Source: an uncultured Prevotella sp. (GTDB taxonomy: Bacteria > Bacteroidota > Bacteroidia > Bacteroidales > Bacteroidaceae). Taken from it: a stretch of 18,194 nt of DNA. Below the pieces are notes generated by a model. It was not told where the DNA came from and ran no database searches. It saw only the letters and a program-made list of their open reading frames with translations. Location: positions 1-18,194 of the forward strand of contig USAI01000045.1 in the NCBI GenBank assembly GCA_900552675.1, read 5' to 3'. This document shows positions 1-6,639 of this stretch, piece after piece. The translations under genes and the position numbers were made by a program. The first letter of the stretch is position 1, and each line of letters begins with the position of its first letter.

Positions 1-55
1 CTGTATAGACTTGCAAAGATTTATGCTTATCCCCACTAAATTTCCACTGATCCCT

Positions 56-130
56 GGTTGCTGGAGGACGGGGCACGGAGACCACCGTCCTACTTTTTAG
101 ATACTCTTTTTGGTCGCTGGAGGACGGGGC
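56..130. repeat. 19-bp direct repeat pair, unknown origin
   Basis: Two copies of a 19-base sequence lie at 56-74 and 112-130, differing at one position (GGTTGCTGGAGG... against GGTCGCTGGAGG...). The first copy also forms a 7-bp hairpin, with AGGACGG at 65-71 pairing with CCGTCCT at 85-91. No coding frame is convincing here. I do not recognise the family. It may be an intergenic repeat or the decayed edge of something outside the window. Confidence 0.55.
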
Positions 131-147
131 GTGAAAAACGTAGGTAT

Positions 148-178
148 ACAAAAAAAGCCCACCTTGTGTGGTGGACTT
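148..178 (-). terminator. Rho-independent terminator of the tRNA transcript
   Basis: Read on the minus strand, a 9-bp stem (AAGTCCACC with GGTGGGCTT, one G-U pair) closes a 6-base loop and runs into a T tract. The stem arms are 170-178 and 155-163, and the T tract covers about 150-156. It lies about 50 bases downstream of tRNA-Gly on the same strand, which suits the end of the two-tRNA transcript. Confidence 0.85.
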
Positions 179-229
179 ATAATTTTTCTTCTTACCCAAT
201 AATCAGCAACACCCTATGGTGGACTGCTG

Positions 230-302
230 AGCGATAAACGGGGCTCGAACCCGCGACCCCCAGCTTGGGAAGCTAGTGCTCTACCAACTGAGCTATTATC
301 GC
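230..302 (-). tRNA. tRNA-Gly (anticodon CCC)
   Basis: The minus strand folds into a complete 73-base cloverleaf. It has a 7-bp acceptor stem (GCGATAA/TTATCGC), a D stem GCTC/GAGC, an anticodon stem CTAGC/GCTGG around loop TTCCCAA, and a T arm GCGGG-TTCGAGC-CCCGT. Positions 34-36 of the loop read CCC, so it decodes GGG glycine codons. The discriminator base is U, usual for glycine tRNAs. The 3' CCA is not encoded. It sits ten bases downstream of tRNA-Thr and shares its promoter and terminator. Confidence 0.96.
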
Positions 303-312
303 GTGGTTAATG

Positions 313-385
<73 letters not shown>

Positions 386-429
386 CTTTGCAATGTGTGG
401 GCTTGCTGCTGCTTGCCGAATTGCGGTTG

Positions 430-461
430 CAAAGATAGTGTATTTTTTTTGTTGTGCCAAA
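430..461 (-). promoter_or_regulatory. Bacteroidetes-type promoter for the tRNA-Thr/tRNA-Gly unit
   Basis: The minus strand carries TTTG (458-461), a 20-base spacer, then TATCTTTG (430-437), an exact match to the Bacteroidetes TTTG/TAnnTTTG consensus. Transcription would begin near 422-426, about 40 bases before the mature tRNA-Thr 5' end. The rest of the 386-541 gap shows nothing else. Confidence 0.85.
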
Positions 462-541
462 TGTTAGGCGCATTATTTTCTGCGTTTGTAGGAAATAGGC
501 TTCTCGTGATGTTCTATTTTTCCTTTCCTGTTCTTCTTTTT

Positions 542-1789
542 TTATTTTAGCTGCACACGTTGGTAAGCCACCAGTCGGTCGGTACGGCTACCTATGGGCC
601 GATAGTAAACTAGGGCATAATAGGTGTTCTCGGTTTGAAAAAAGTTGCCATCGGCGGGCAGTGTGCGCAGCGCGTCGGGGGTGTGCAGAAGGTAGGTGTA
701 CGAGTAGTAACCTTGTTTTAGCAGCACGTCGGCCGTGTAGGCTTTCAGTTCGGGGTGGTACGTCATGCGATAGGTGGGCGAGAGGCTGCCGTTGGTCCAT
801 TGTCCGTGCAGATATACGTCGCCAGGCTGTGGTGGGCAGAGCAGGGTGAAGCGTGTAAGGATATAGTCGGATGCCACATCGTTTTCTATGTTATCGCTGT
901 TTCTTATGTAGAAGCTGCCGTTAGCGTCTTCGTCATAAACATAGTTGGGTCGTGGCTCGTCGGGCCACACGCTGGCCGAGAAGTGTGTGCCATCCCATCC
1001 CACGGCTTCAATGCCCATGGTGGGGTGTGTGGGGTCGAGTGTTTCAAACTTTCGGTATTCGTTACCAGCGTTGAAGATGAGGTGTGTGTTATGGCTCCAT
1101 TTCAGCCCATCGGGCATGATAAATTGTGGCGTGGCGTTCCATGCGGCATCATACCAATATCCGTTTTTCAGCACCACGGTTTTTATCTCGCGGCTATGGT
1201 CGGTTACCTTGTTACCGTTGTATGATAGCTGCATGGCCACCTGTTGGTGCTGGCGGTTTATATCTTTATCGGTGTTGGTGTAGGCCTCTATGCCCAGGTT
1301 CATGGTTTGTTCGCACAGCATGAAGCAGGCGGTTAGTATGCTGTCGCCCGTGTTATCGTCGGTCACCGTTACGCGATAGTTTCCGCTGAGGAAAGGTCGG
1401 CAGTGGCGGTTAGGCAACTGAAAATGGTAGTGGGTGTATAGCTGTTTGGTGTTGATACTTTCTTCTACGTCGTCGATGGTGTTGCCCTCGGTAAAGCCTT
1501 CGCAATATTCGCTGGGCAGCAGATTTTCTGAGGGAGTCCAGTCGGCCTCGCAATGTTCAATGCTGTACACATAGCGGTGATACTCGTGTGTGAGGTCGTC
1601 GAAGCTGATGTGTATGACCTCGTCACCCGTTAGTGTGATGACGGGCATTGACAGCCAATTGTCGCCAGCCACCACCTGTAGCGATGCAATGTTGGGTTGC
1701 AGCAAGCGGTGGTTTTGTGCCACTGCCGTGCCATGTGTTGTGATGGCGAGGCAGGTGGCGGTACAGAGCGAGGCTATGATGTGTTTCAT
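542..1789 (-). CDS. DUF5103 / type IX secretion system plug-like protein
   Basis: A 415-aa exported protein. It has a Sec signal peptide with probable cleavage after Ala-Val-Ala at residues 22-24. The body is mostly beta-rich, with the N-terminal pattern NIASLQV..., a central CEADWTPSENL segment and a C-terminal PPQPGDVYLHGQWTNG segment characteristic of DUF5103 (from memory of the family). The Flavobacterium member was found as the Plug that closes the lateral or periplasmic opening of the SprA translocon in type IX secretion; a similar periplasm-facing role here is inferred. The ATG lies 10 bases after the stop of the upstream TonB-dependent receptor, so the two are almost certainly co-transcribed. 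No SprA or other T9SS gene is in the window, so actual T9SS function cannot be shown. The length is normal for the family, with no frameshift or truncation. Confidence 0.82.
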   Translation of the reverse strand: MKHIIASLCTATCLAITTHGTAVAQNHRLLQPNIASLQVVAGDNWLSMPVITLTGDEVIHISFDDLTHEYHRYVYSIEHCEADWTPSENLLPSEYCEGFTEGNTIDDVEESINTKQLYTHYHFQLPNRHCRPFLSGNYRVTVTDDNTGDSILTACFMLCEQTMNLGIEAYTNTDKDINRQHQQVAMQLSYNGNKVTDHSREIKTVVLKNGYWYDAAWNATPQFIMPDGLKWSHNTHLIFNAGNEYRKFETLDPTHPTMGIEAVGWDGTHFSASVWPDEPRPNYVYDEDANGSFYIRNSDNIENDVASDYILTRFTLLCPPQPGDVYLHGQWTNGSLSPTYRMTYHPELKAYTADVLLKQGYYSYTYLLHTPDALRTLPADGNFFQTENTYYALVYYRPIGSRTDRLVAYQRVQLK

Positions 1790-1799
1790 AGGGTGTGTG

Positions 1800-4172
1800 T
1801 TAGAAATCGAATTGCAGACGCAGGTTCATCATTCGGCCCGTGAGATAGTTGGGCACGGCATATTGATGATTGGTAACGTCGGTTACCCAATAGTATGAAT
1901 TTACGTTGTTGATGCCGAAGAGGTTGAGGCAGTCGATGCCCAGCCAAATGTTTTTACAGAACTTTTTGCTGGTTTGCTTCTCGTTGTTTAACACTCGATA
2001 GCTGAGGCCAATGTCGGCACGCTTGTAGGCGGGGGCTCGGAACGAGTTGTTTTCCATTTCTTGGTGGGGTGCCGAGAAGGGCAGGCCATCGGCAAAGGCC
2101 AGCTTGAGCGACATTTTCCAGCGGTCGGTATTGGGAAAGTAGTCGGTGAAGAAGAAGTTGATGGCGTACCGTTGGTCGGTGGGCAGCGGTATGCTTTTGC
2201 CGTTGAGCTTCATCTTGGTGTTCATGAGCGAGAGGCTTATCCACGAGTCGGTGCCTGGCACAAACTCGCCAAAGAGCTTGAGGTCGATGCCCGCTGCGTG
2301 TCCGCTGCAAGTGTTGTCGCCATAATACACCACCTTTACATTGTTTACGCTATAAGGCACAAAGTTGCTTAGCGCCTTATAGTAGGCTTCGGCCGTAAAC
2401 TTATAGGGGCGCTCTTTTACGTTGAAGCGATAGTCGAGGCCTGCAATGAAGTGCAGCGAGCGCTGGCTTTTTGCTTTTTGGTTCAGGTTAGCGTAGGTTA
2501 CGTGGTTCAGGGTGGTGGTGTCGCGTATCTCTTTATAGAACGGAGCCTGATAGTAAAGACCTGTGGCCAGGCGCAACGTCATATCTCGGCAGAAGGGGGG
2601 CACGATGCCCAGCGATAGGCGCGGGCTGACGATGGTTTCTTTGTTAAAGCTCCAGTGGCTCATGCGCACACCATAGTTTAGGGTGAAGAAGGTGTGCTCG
2701 TGTGCGCTGGTAAAGCGGTAGGTGTCTTGCAGATAGGCCTCGGTGCGTGTAGCGTTTAGGGTGTTGTGGGCTTGCATCGAGTAAATCATATACAGGTCTT
2801 TACCGGTGTGTGGTATGCTGTATCCGCTCGAGTCGCGCATCTCATATTCGATAGAGTTTTCCTTTATTCGTTCGCTCTTAAAGGTCAGGGCTCCCTCAAA
2901 GGTGTGGTGTGCGTTCTTGCTCTTAAACAGCAGCTTGGCGCTGGCCACATTGGCTTTCAGGCGGTTTCGGGCGTGCTGAAAATAGGTGCCCACGCCCAGG
3001 TTTTCGCTGGTTTCGGTTTGCGTCAGCCAGTATTGTCCTTGCAGGTCGTAGGTTTCTTGCTCTTTTGTGTGAAAGGCCGACCCTATGAGCGAGAGCGATG
3101 TGTTTTCAGAAAAATGGCGTGTGATGTTTACCGAGCCAAAGAAGGTGCGAAACACATCTTTCTCTTGGCCATCAAAGTAAACTTTAAACGACTTTACGTT
3201 CTCCATTGTTCCGAAGCTGGTTTCGCGGTCAGAGGGCACAAAGGTGTAGTGGTTATCTGATATGTTGCCCATGAAGGAAAGGCTCCAGCGCTTGTTGGGT
3301 TCATAGGTAAGGTAGGTTTGATAATCGACAAAGCGAGGGCGATACTCGCCTGTGGTTTGTAGCGACCCCAACATATATTGGTTAGTTTTATAGCGCAAAC
3401 CGTTGCTCCACGAGAAGTGCTTGTTGCTTACGCCCACAAAGGCGCTGGCCCCCAGCAACGACATTGATGCCGATGCCTCGAAGCGTTTAGGCCTACGATA
3501 GGTAATGTCGAGGGCCGACGACATCTTGTCGCCATATTTGGCTTCATAGCCACCTGTTGAAAAGCCTATCTTGTCTACCATGTCGGCATTGATAACCGAG
3601 AGGCCTTCTTGCTGGCCACTTCGCACCAAGAAGGGTCGATACACTTCTACATTGTTTATGTAAACGCTGTTTTCATCAAACGAGCCGCCGCGCACGTTAT
3701 ATTGCGACGACAGTTCGCTGTGTGTAGAAACACCTGCCTGGCTCTGTATCAGCTCTTCAACGGCGTTGCCCGTGGTTGAAGGCATGCTCTTGGTTTGCTC
3801 TTTCTTTATCTCTTGTGTTTGTCCTGTTTGCCTACGCATCTCGGTGATGGTAACCTCTGACAGGGTGTTGTCGCTGTGCAGCACCACCTGCAATGTTTGC
3901 TTGCCTCGGGGGCGGCGCAGCACACGGGTTTTGGTTTTATAGCCCACCATTGAGAAGCGCACCACCACCGAGTCGGCCGATTGCAGCTGCAACGTAAATT
4001 CGCCTTTCAGCGAGGTCATGGCTATCTTGCCTTGTTGCACACAGGCCACAGTGGCAAACTCCATGGGGTTCGACTGCTCGTCCATCACCTTGCCTTGCAG
4101 CGTAAAGGTTTGGGCTTGTATGCTGATACAAGCCAACAGAGTTATGTAGAAGATAAAGAATAATCGTTTCAT
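1800..4172 (-). CDS. TonB-dependent outer-membrane receptor with CarboxypepD_reg-like N-terminus
   Basis: A 790-aa outer-membrane transporter. Residues 1-20 are a signal peptide (cleavage near SIQA-QTF). Residues about 24-100 form a carboxypeptidase-regulatory-like beta-sandwich (LQGKVMDEQSNPMEFATV, MVGYKTK). The plug spans about 105-228 (VEELIQSQAGV, YNVRGGSFDENSVYINNV, GGYEAKYGDKMSSALDI). The remainder is a 22-strand-type barrel ending in an aromatic residue (LQFDF-end). Proteins like this import a ligand using TonB energy; the ligand cannot be told. There is no SusD-like partner beside it, which argues against a glycan-uptake SusCD pair. It is followed 10 bases later by the DUF5103 gene. 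A weak dyad ACGTT-TAAT-AACGT lies directly upstream of the ATG (4173-4186). The start gives a clean signal peptide. Confidence 0.93.
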   Translation of the reverse strand: MKRLFFIFYITLLACISIQAQTFTLQGKVMDEQSNPMEFATVACVQQGKIAMTSLKGEFTLQLQSADSVVVRFSMVGYKTKTRVLRRPRGKQTLQVVLHSDNTLSEVTITEMRRQTGQTQEIKKEQTKSMPSTTGNAVEELIQSQAGVSTHSELSSQYNVRGGSFDENSVYINNVEVYRPFLVRSGQQEGLSVINADMVDKIGFSTGGYEAKYGDKMSSALDITYRRPKRFEASASMSLLGASAFVGVSNKHFSWSNGLRYKTNQYMLGSLQTTGEYRPRFVDYQTYLTYEPNKRWSLSFMGNISDNHYTFVPSDRETSFGTMENVKSFKVYFDGQEKDVFRTFFGSVNITRHFSENTSLSLIGSAFHTKEQETYDLQGQYWLTQTETSENLGVGTYFQHARNRLKANVASAKLLFKSKNAHHTFEGALTFKSERIKENSIEYEMRDSSGYSIPHTGKDLYMIYSMQAHNTLNATRTEAYLQDTYRFTSAHEHTFFTLNYGVRMSHWSFNKETIVSPRLSLGIVPPFCRDMTLRLATGLYYQAPFYKEIRDTTTLNHVTYANLNQKAKSQRSLHFIAGLDYRFNVKERPYKFTAEAYYKALSNFVPYSVNNVKVVYYGDNTCSGHAAGIDLKLFGEFVPGTDSWISLSLMNTKMKLNGKSIPLPTDQRYAINFFFTDYFPNTDRWKMSLKLAFADGLPFSAPHQEMENNSFRAPAYKRADIGLSYRVLNNEKQTSKKFCKNIWLGIDCLNLFGINNVNSYYWVTDVTNHQYAVPNYLTGRMMNLRLQFDF

Positions 4173-4270
4173 ACGTTTAATAACGTGAAATGTTGCCGAT
4201 TATTGCCCTTTGGTGAGGGCCTTTAATGGTTTTTAGCCTGGGGTTGGCCTGTGGAAGCCTGTATAGGCCT

Positions 4271-4318
4271 TTTCTAAGCCTTTCTAAGCCGAGGGCGACT
4301 GTGCGACCCGCAAAGCTA
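4271..4318 (-). promoter_or_regulatory. Probable promoter of the TonB receptor operon, with a tandem 10-mer in the leader
   Basis: The minus strand has TAGCTTTG at 4311-4318, matching the TAnnTTTG -7 element. No good TTTG lies at -33. It would give a leader of about 130 bases for the receptor gene. Inside the leader the decamer TTTCTAAGCC (plus-strand reading) occurs twice head to tail at 4271-4280 and 4281-4290. Confidence 0.5.
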
Positions 4319-4327
4319 TAGGATTTT

Positions 4328-5662
4328 TCACTTTTCCCTTTTTACTTTTCCCTTAACACTCGTGAAAAGGTCGCGGCGAGGAAATTTGTTGCCATATTTT
4401 TTGCGCAGCTGTTCAAACAGGCGCATGGTATCGTTTGAAAAGTCGTGCCCCTTCCATGTGCTGGTGTTGGTGATAAATATCCAGCACTCGCCATCGGCAT
4501 ATTTCAGCACCAGGGCGCTGGTGCCTCCCAGCGATCCTGTGCGCACCCATGGCCCAGCGGTGGGCGTATAGTTCCAGCCCAGCGAGTAGGCATGATCGGG
4601 CATAGGCTGTGTCATAGCCTTTACGCTTTTAGCGCTCAGAATGTCGGGTTTGCTAGGGTTGTTGTCAATGGCTGCTATCAGTCGGCTGAGCTCTGCCGCC
4701 GATGCGCACCATGCCCCAGCCCCCTTAAGGCGCGGAATGTCGTTTTCGCCATAACATTTTTGCACCATTCGTCCGCTATTGTTATATTCGTACACGGGCA
4801 CCGACCCCTGGTGCATATAATATTTCACCTCGTTAGGTCGGCGGTCTTTATAATAGTTGCCCGCAATATGAAAGTCGAAGCAGCCAGCAGGCTGCAGCAC
4901 GTGTTTTTGCATGTAGGCATCGTAGGTCAAGCCTGTGCGCTTTTCGATAATCATTGAAAGCAGCGTGAAGCCCAGGTTCGAGTAGCAGCGTGCTGTGCCA
5001 GGCGTGAAGCCCAGGTGGCGTTTTAGCAAGATGCCGAGCAACGTGTGGTTATCGGGTGGGGTGGTGAGGTGGTTCTGCATCATAATATAACGTGTTGAGA
5101 ACATGGGGTCGCCAGCATAATTGGTGAAGCCTGCCGAGTGGCGCAGCAGTTGCTCAATAGTAATATCAAAGTAGCGTTTATCTTTAATAACCTTTGTATA
5201 GGTGGTATCGTTCAATATGCCTTGTGGCCCGAACACGCGGTCAGAGAGGTGCAGTCGCCCCTCTTCTTGCAGCTTCATGATGCCCACCGCTGTTATCAGT
5301 TTCGACACCGATGCTATGCGCATGATGTGCGAGGGTTGCATTTCTATCTCGCGTTCCATGTCGGCCCATCCATAGCCGTGCGCATACAGCAGCGAGTCGT
5401 TGCGCGACACGGCCAGCTGTGCTCCGTTTATCTCCCAACGTTTCATGTATCGCTGCATAATCGAGTCGAGGTCGTGCAGTTCGGGTGTCATGGTGATGGC
5501 GTTGGTGAGCGAGTCGTTCAAATGAAAGGGTGCCACCTGGGTGCTATCGTTTTGTGTGGGGGCGCAGCTGCACGAGCAGCAACGCACGAGCGATATGATG
5601 GCTATGATGATAATGATGATGGCTGTGAGCAGGCGTAAGCGCAATTTATTATAATGTTTCAT
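4328..5662 (-). CDS. Exported serine hydrolase, beta-lactamase class C / PF00144 family
   Basis: A 444-aa protein with the serine beta-lactamase-like fold. The motifs are SVSK at 118-121 (nucleophile Ser118 and Lys121), YSN at 227-229, and RTG at 374-376 in place of the usual HTG or KTG. The N-terminus (residues 8-26) is a very hydrophobic segment with a run of isoleucines followed by a Cys-rich stretch (CCSCSC). This suggests an exported protein, possibly a lipoprotein, though no clean lipobox is present. Family members include D-aminopeptidases, esterases and peptidoglycan-acting enzymes; the substrate is unknown and antibiotic resistance should not be assumed. It is preceded by its own promoter and separated from the receptor unit by 155 bases, so it is probably monocistronic. 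The last eight residues (KGKVKREK) come from a tandem A-rich duplication at 4330-4354. Confidence 0.88.
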   Translation of the reverse strand: MKHYNKLRLRLLTAIIIIIIAIISLVRCCSCSCAPTQNDSTQVAPFHLNDSLTNAITMTPELHDLDSIMQRYMKRWEINGAQLAVSRNDSLLYAHGYGWADMEREIEMQPSHIMRIASVSKLITAVGIMKLQEEGRLHLSDRVFGPQGILNDTTYTKVIKDKRYFDITIEQLLRHSAGFTNYAGDPMFSTRYIMMQNHLTTPPDNHTLLGILLKRHLGFTPGTARCYSNLGFTLLSMIIEKRTGLTYDAYMQKHVLQPAGCFDFHIAGNYYKDRRPNEVKYYMHQGSVPVYEYNNSGRMVQKCYGENDIPRLKGAGAWCASAAELSRLIAAIDNNPSKPDILSAKSVKAMTQPMPDHAYSLGWNYTPTAGPWVRTGSLGGTSALVLKYADGECWIFITNTSTWKGHDFSNDTMRLFEQLRKKYGNKFPRRDLFTSVKGKVKREK

Positions 5663-5699
5663 TTGTTGCTTTTTGTGTGATGTTTTTTAAAAATGCATG

Positions 5700-5727
5700 C
5701 AAAGATAGAAAAAAAATATCACATCAA
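5700..5727 (-). promoter_or_regulatory. Probable promoter of the serine hydrolase gene
   Basis: The minus strand carries TATCTTTG at 5700-5707, an exact TAnnTTTG element. A TTG lies 17 bases further upstream (5725-5727), shorter than the usual spacing. The expected transcript start is about 30 bases before the ATG. The spacer is a T-rich tract. Confidence 0.65.
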
Positions 5728-5733
5728 CGAATT

Positions 5734-5767
5734 ACAATAACAATAACAATAACAATTGCAATTGCAA
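5734..5767. repeat. (ACAATA) hexamer repeat running into a 12-bp palindrome
   Basis: Four near-perfect hexamers (ACAATA three times, then ACAATT) occupy 5734-5757. They overlap TTGCAATTGCAA, a perfect palindrome at 5756-5767. The repeat sits just upstream of the serine hydrolase promoter on the minus strand. It is non-coding as far as I can see. Confidence 0.8.
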
Positions 5768-5796
5768 TAACCAATTGTAATAATGAATAACAAAAC

Positions 5797-5871
5797 AAGA
5801 GGACAACATAAACAACATTGCTTGCATACATATAATAATTGTATCAGAAATGTTGTTTCTGTTGTCCTCTT
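5797..5871 (-). terminator. Large 23-bp inverted repeat, probable terminator of the DUF2723/deacetylase unit
   Basis: Left arm 5797-5819 and right arm 5849-5871 are complementary at 22 of 23 positions. The 29-base loop holds a smaller 5-bp stem (ATACA/TGTAT). On the minus strand the structure is followed by TTGTTTTGTTATT, an interrupted T tract. It lies about 130 bases downstream of the deacetylase stop, so termination on the minus strand is the simplest reading. The length and near-perfection are more than a terminator needs, so a small mobile-element remnant or processed RNA is also possible. Confidence 0.6.
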
Positions 5872-5884
5872 CTTGTTCAGCGTT

Positions 5885-5909
5885 GTTGTGTCTTTATCTA
5901 AAACACAAC
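5885..5909. other. 7-bp hairpin
   Basis: GTTGTGT (5885-5891) and ACACAAC (5903-5909) form a perfect stem around an 11-base loop. The hairpin stands between the large inverted repeat and the 21-bp repeats, in the 337-base gene-free stretch 5663-5999. Confidence 0.5.
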
Positions 5910-5921
5910 CTCATCTTAAGC

Positions 5922-5975
5922 ACAAGCTCGTTATCTCAAGGTACAAGCTCGTTATCTTAACACAACTCTCGTTAT
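5922..5975. repeat. About 21-bp tandem repeat, 2.5 copies
   Basis: The 15-mer ACAAGCTCGTTATCT occurs exactly at 5922-5936 and 5943-5957, a period of 21. A third, degenerate copy keeps CTCGTTAT at 5968-5975. It lies directly after the deacetylase stop codon on the minus strand, in what would be its 3' untranslated region. Confidence 0.8.
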
Positions 5976-5999
5976 GCTTGAAAAGGGCCGAGTGGGGGA

Positions 6000-6611
6000 T
6001 TACGGAAAAATTTTGAAAGCGTAGCCCTGGTCTTTTAGCCACTGTAGCGCTTGGGGCAGAGCAAAGTGCAGCTTGTCGATGCTTTTTAGCGAGTCGTGAA
6101 AGGTGATGATTGACCCGTTGCGAGCATATCGTTTCACATTGTTTACCACATCGTCAGCGGTCATCCATTTTGAATAGTCGCGCGTAACGAGGTCCCACAT
6201 CACGATACGATATTTCTTTTTCAGCCACCAATATTCGGTCATACGCATCCAGCCATGGGGTGGCCGAAAATAATGAGCCTTTATTAGCTTGTTGGCCTCT
6301 TCAGTATCGTCAATATAGGTCATCACTTGGTGCTTCAGAGCTCCCAGATGATGAAATGTGTGGTTGCCCACCTGGTGGCCAGCATCCACAATCTGTTGGT
6401 ACAGTTCGGGGTAGCGGCGCACGTTATCGCCCACCATGAAGAAGGTAGCCTTGGCATCAAACTGCTTCAGTGTTTCAAGGATGAATGGCGTGGCCTCAGG
6501 AATGGGCCCATCGTCGAAGGTCAGATACACGGCCTTCTCGGTGGGGTCCATTCGCCAGGCTGCATCAGGATACAGCCATCTTAGCCATTTGGCGGGTTGT
6601 TCTATAAACAT
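6000..6611 (-). CDS. Polysaccharide deacetylase (NodB-homology) family protein
   Basis: A 203-aa single-domain enzyme with the complete motif set of carbohydrate esterase family 4. It has TFDDGP at 31-36 (Asp33 as base, Asp34 as metal ligand), HTFHH at 84-88 (metal ligands His84 and His88), RPPHG at 116-120, an MWD segment at 138-140, and FHDS at 171-174. The family removes N-acetyl or related acyl groups from glycans such as peptidoglycan or chitin-like polymers; the substrate here is unknown. There is no signal peptide or membrane anchor in this reading frame, so the site of action is unclear and may be cytoplasmic. It follows the DUF2723 gene by only 28 bases, so the two are likely one transcript. 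That suggests work on an envelope glycan or glycosylated protein. Confidence 0.93.
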   Translation of the reverse strand: MFIEQPAKWLRWLYPDAAWRMDPTEKAVYLTFDDGPIPEATPFILETLKQFDAKATFFMVGDNVRRYPELYQQIVDAGHQVGNHTFHHLGALKHQVMTYIDDTEEANKLIKAHYFRPPHGWMRMTEYWWLKKKYRIVMWDLVTRDYSKWMTADDVVNNVKRYARNGSIITFHDSLKSIDKLHFALPQALQWLKDQGYAFKIFP

Positions 6612-6639
6612 ATTTGTGTTATGTTCTTTTCTTTACAGC

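Noticed and set aside
1..40. Similarity between the window start and the reverse complement of its end (both have CTTGCAAAG-like and CCCACTAAA words)
   Set aside because: The shared words are short, in different order and spacing, and do not form an element with defined ends.
4328..5662. Serine hydrolase as an antibiotic-resistance beta-lactamase
   Set aside because: The family is broad, with many peptidases and esterases. The RTG motif and long C-terminus do not identify an AmpC-type enzyme, so resistance is not claimed.
5783..6016. A 77-codon plus-strand frame with a hydrophobic middle
   Set aside because: It runs across the 23-bp inverted repeat, the hairpin and the 21-bp repeats and overlaps the deacetylase 3' end. 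Its composition follows the repeats, and no plus-strand promoter was seen.
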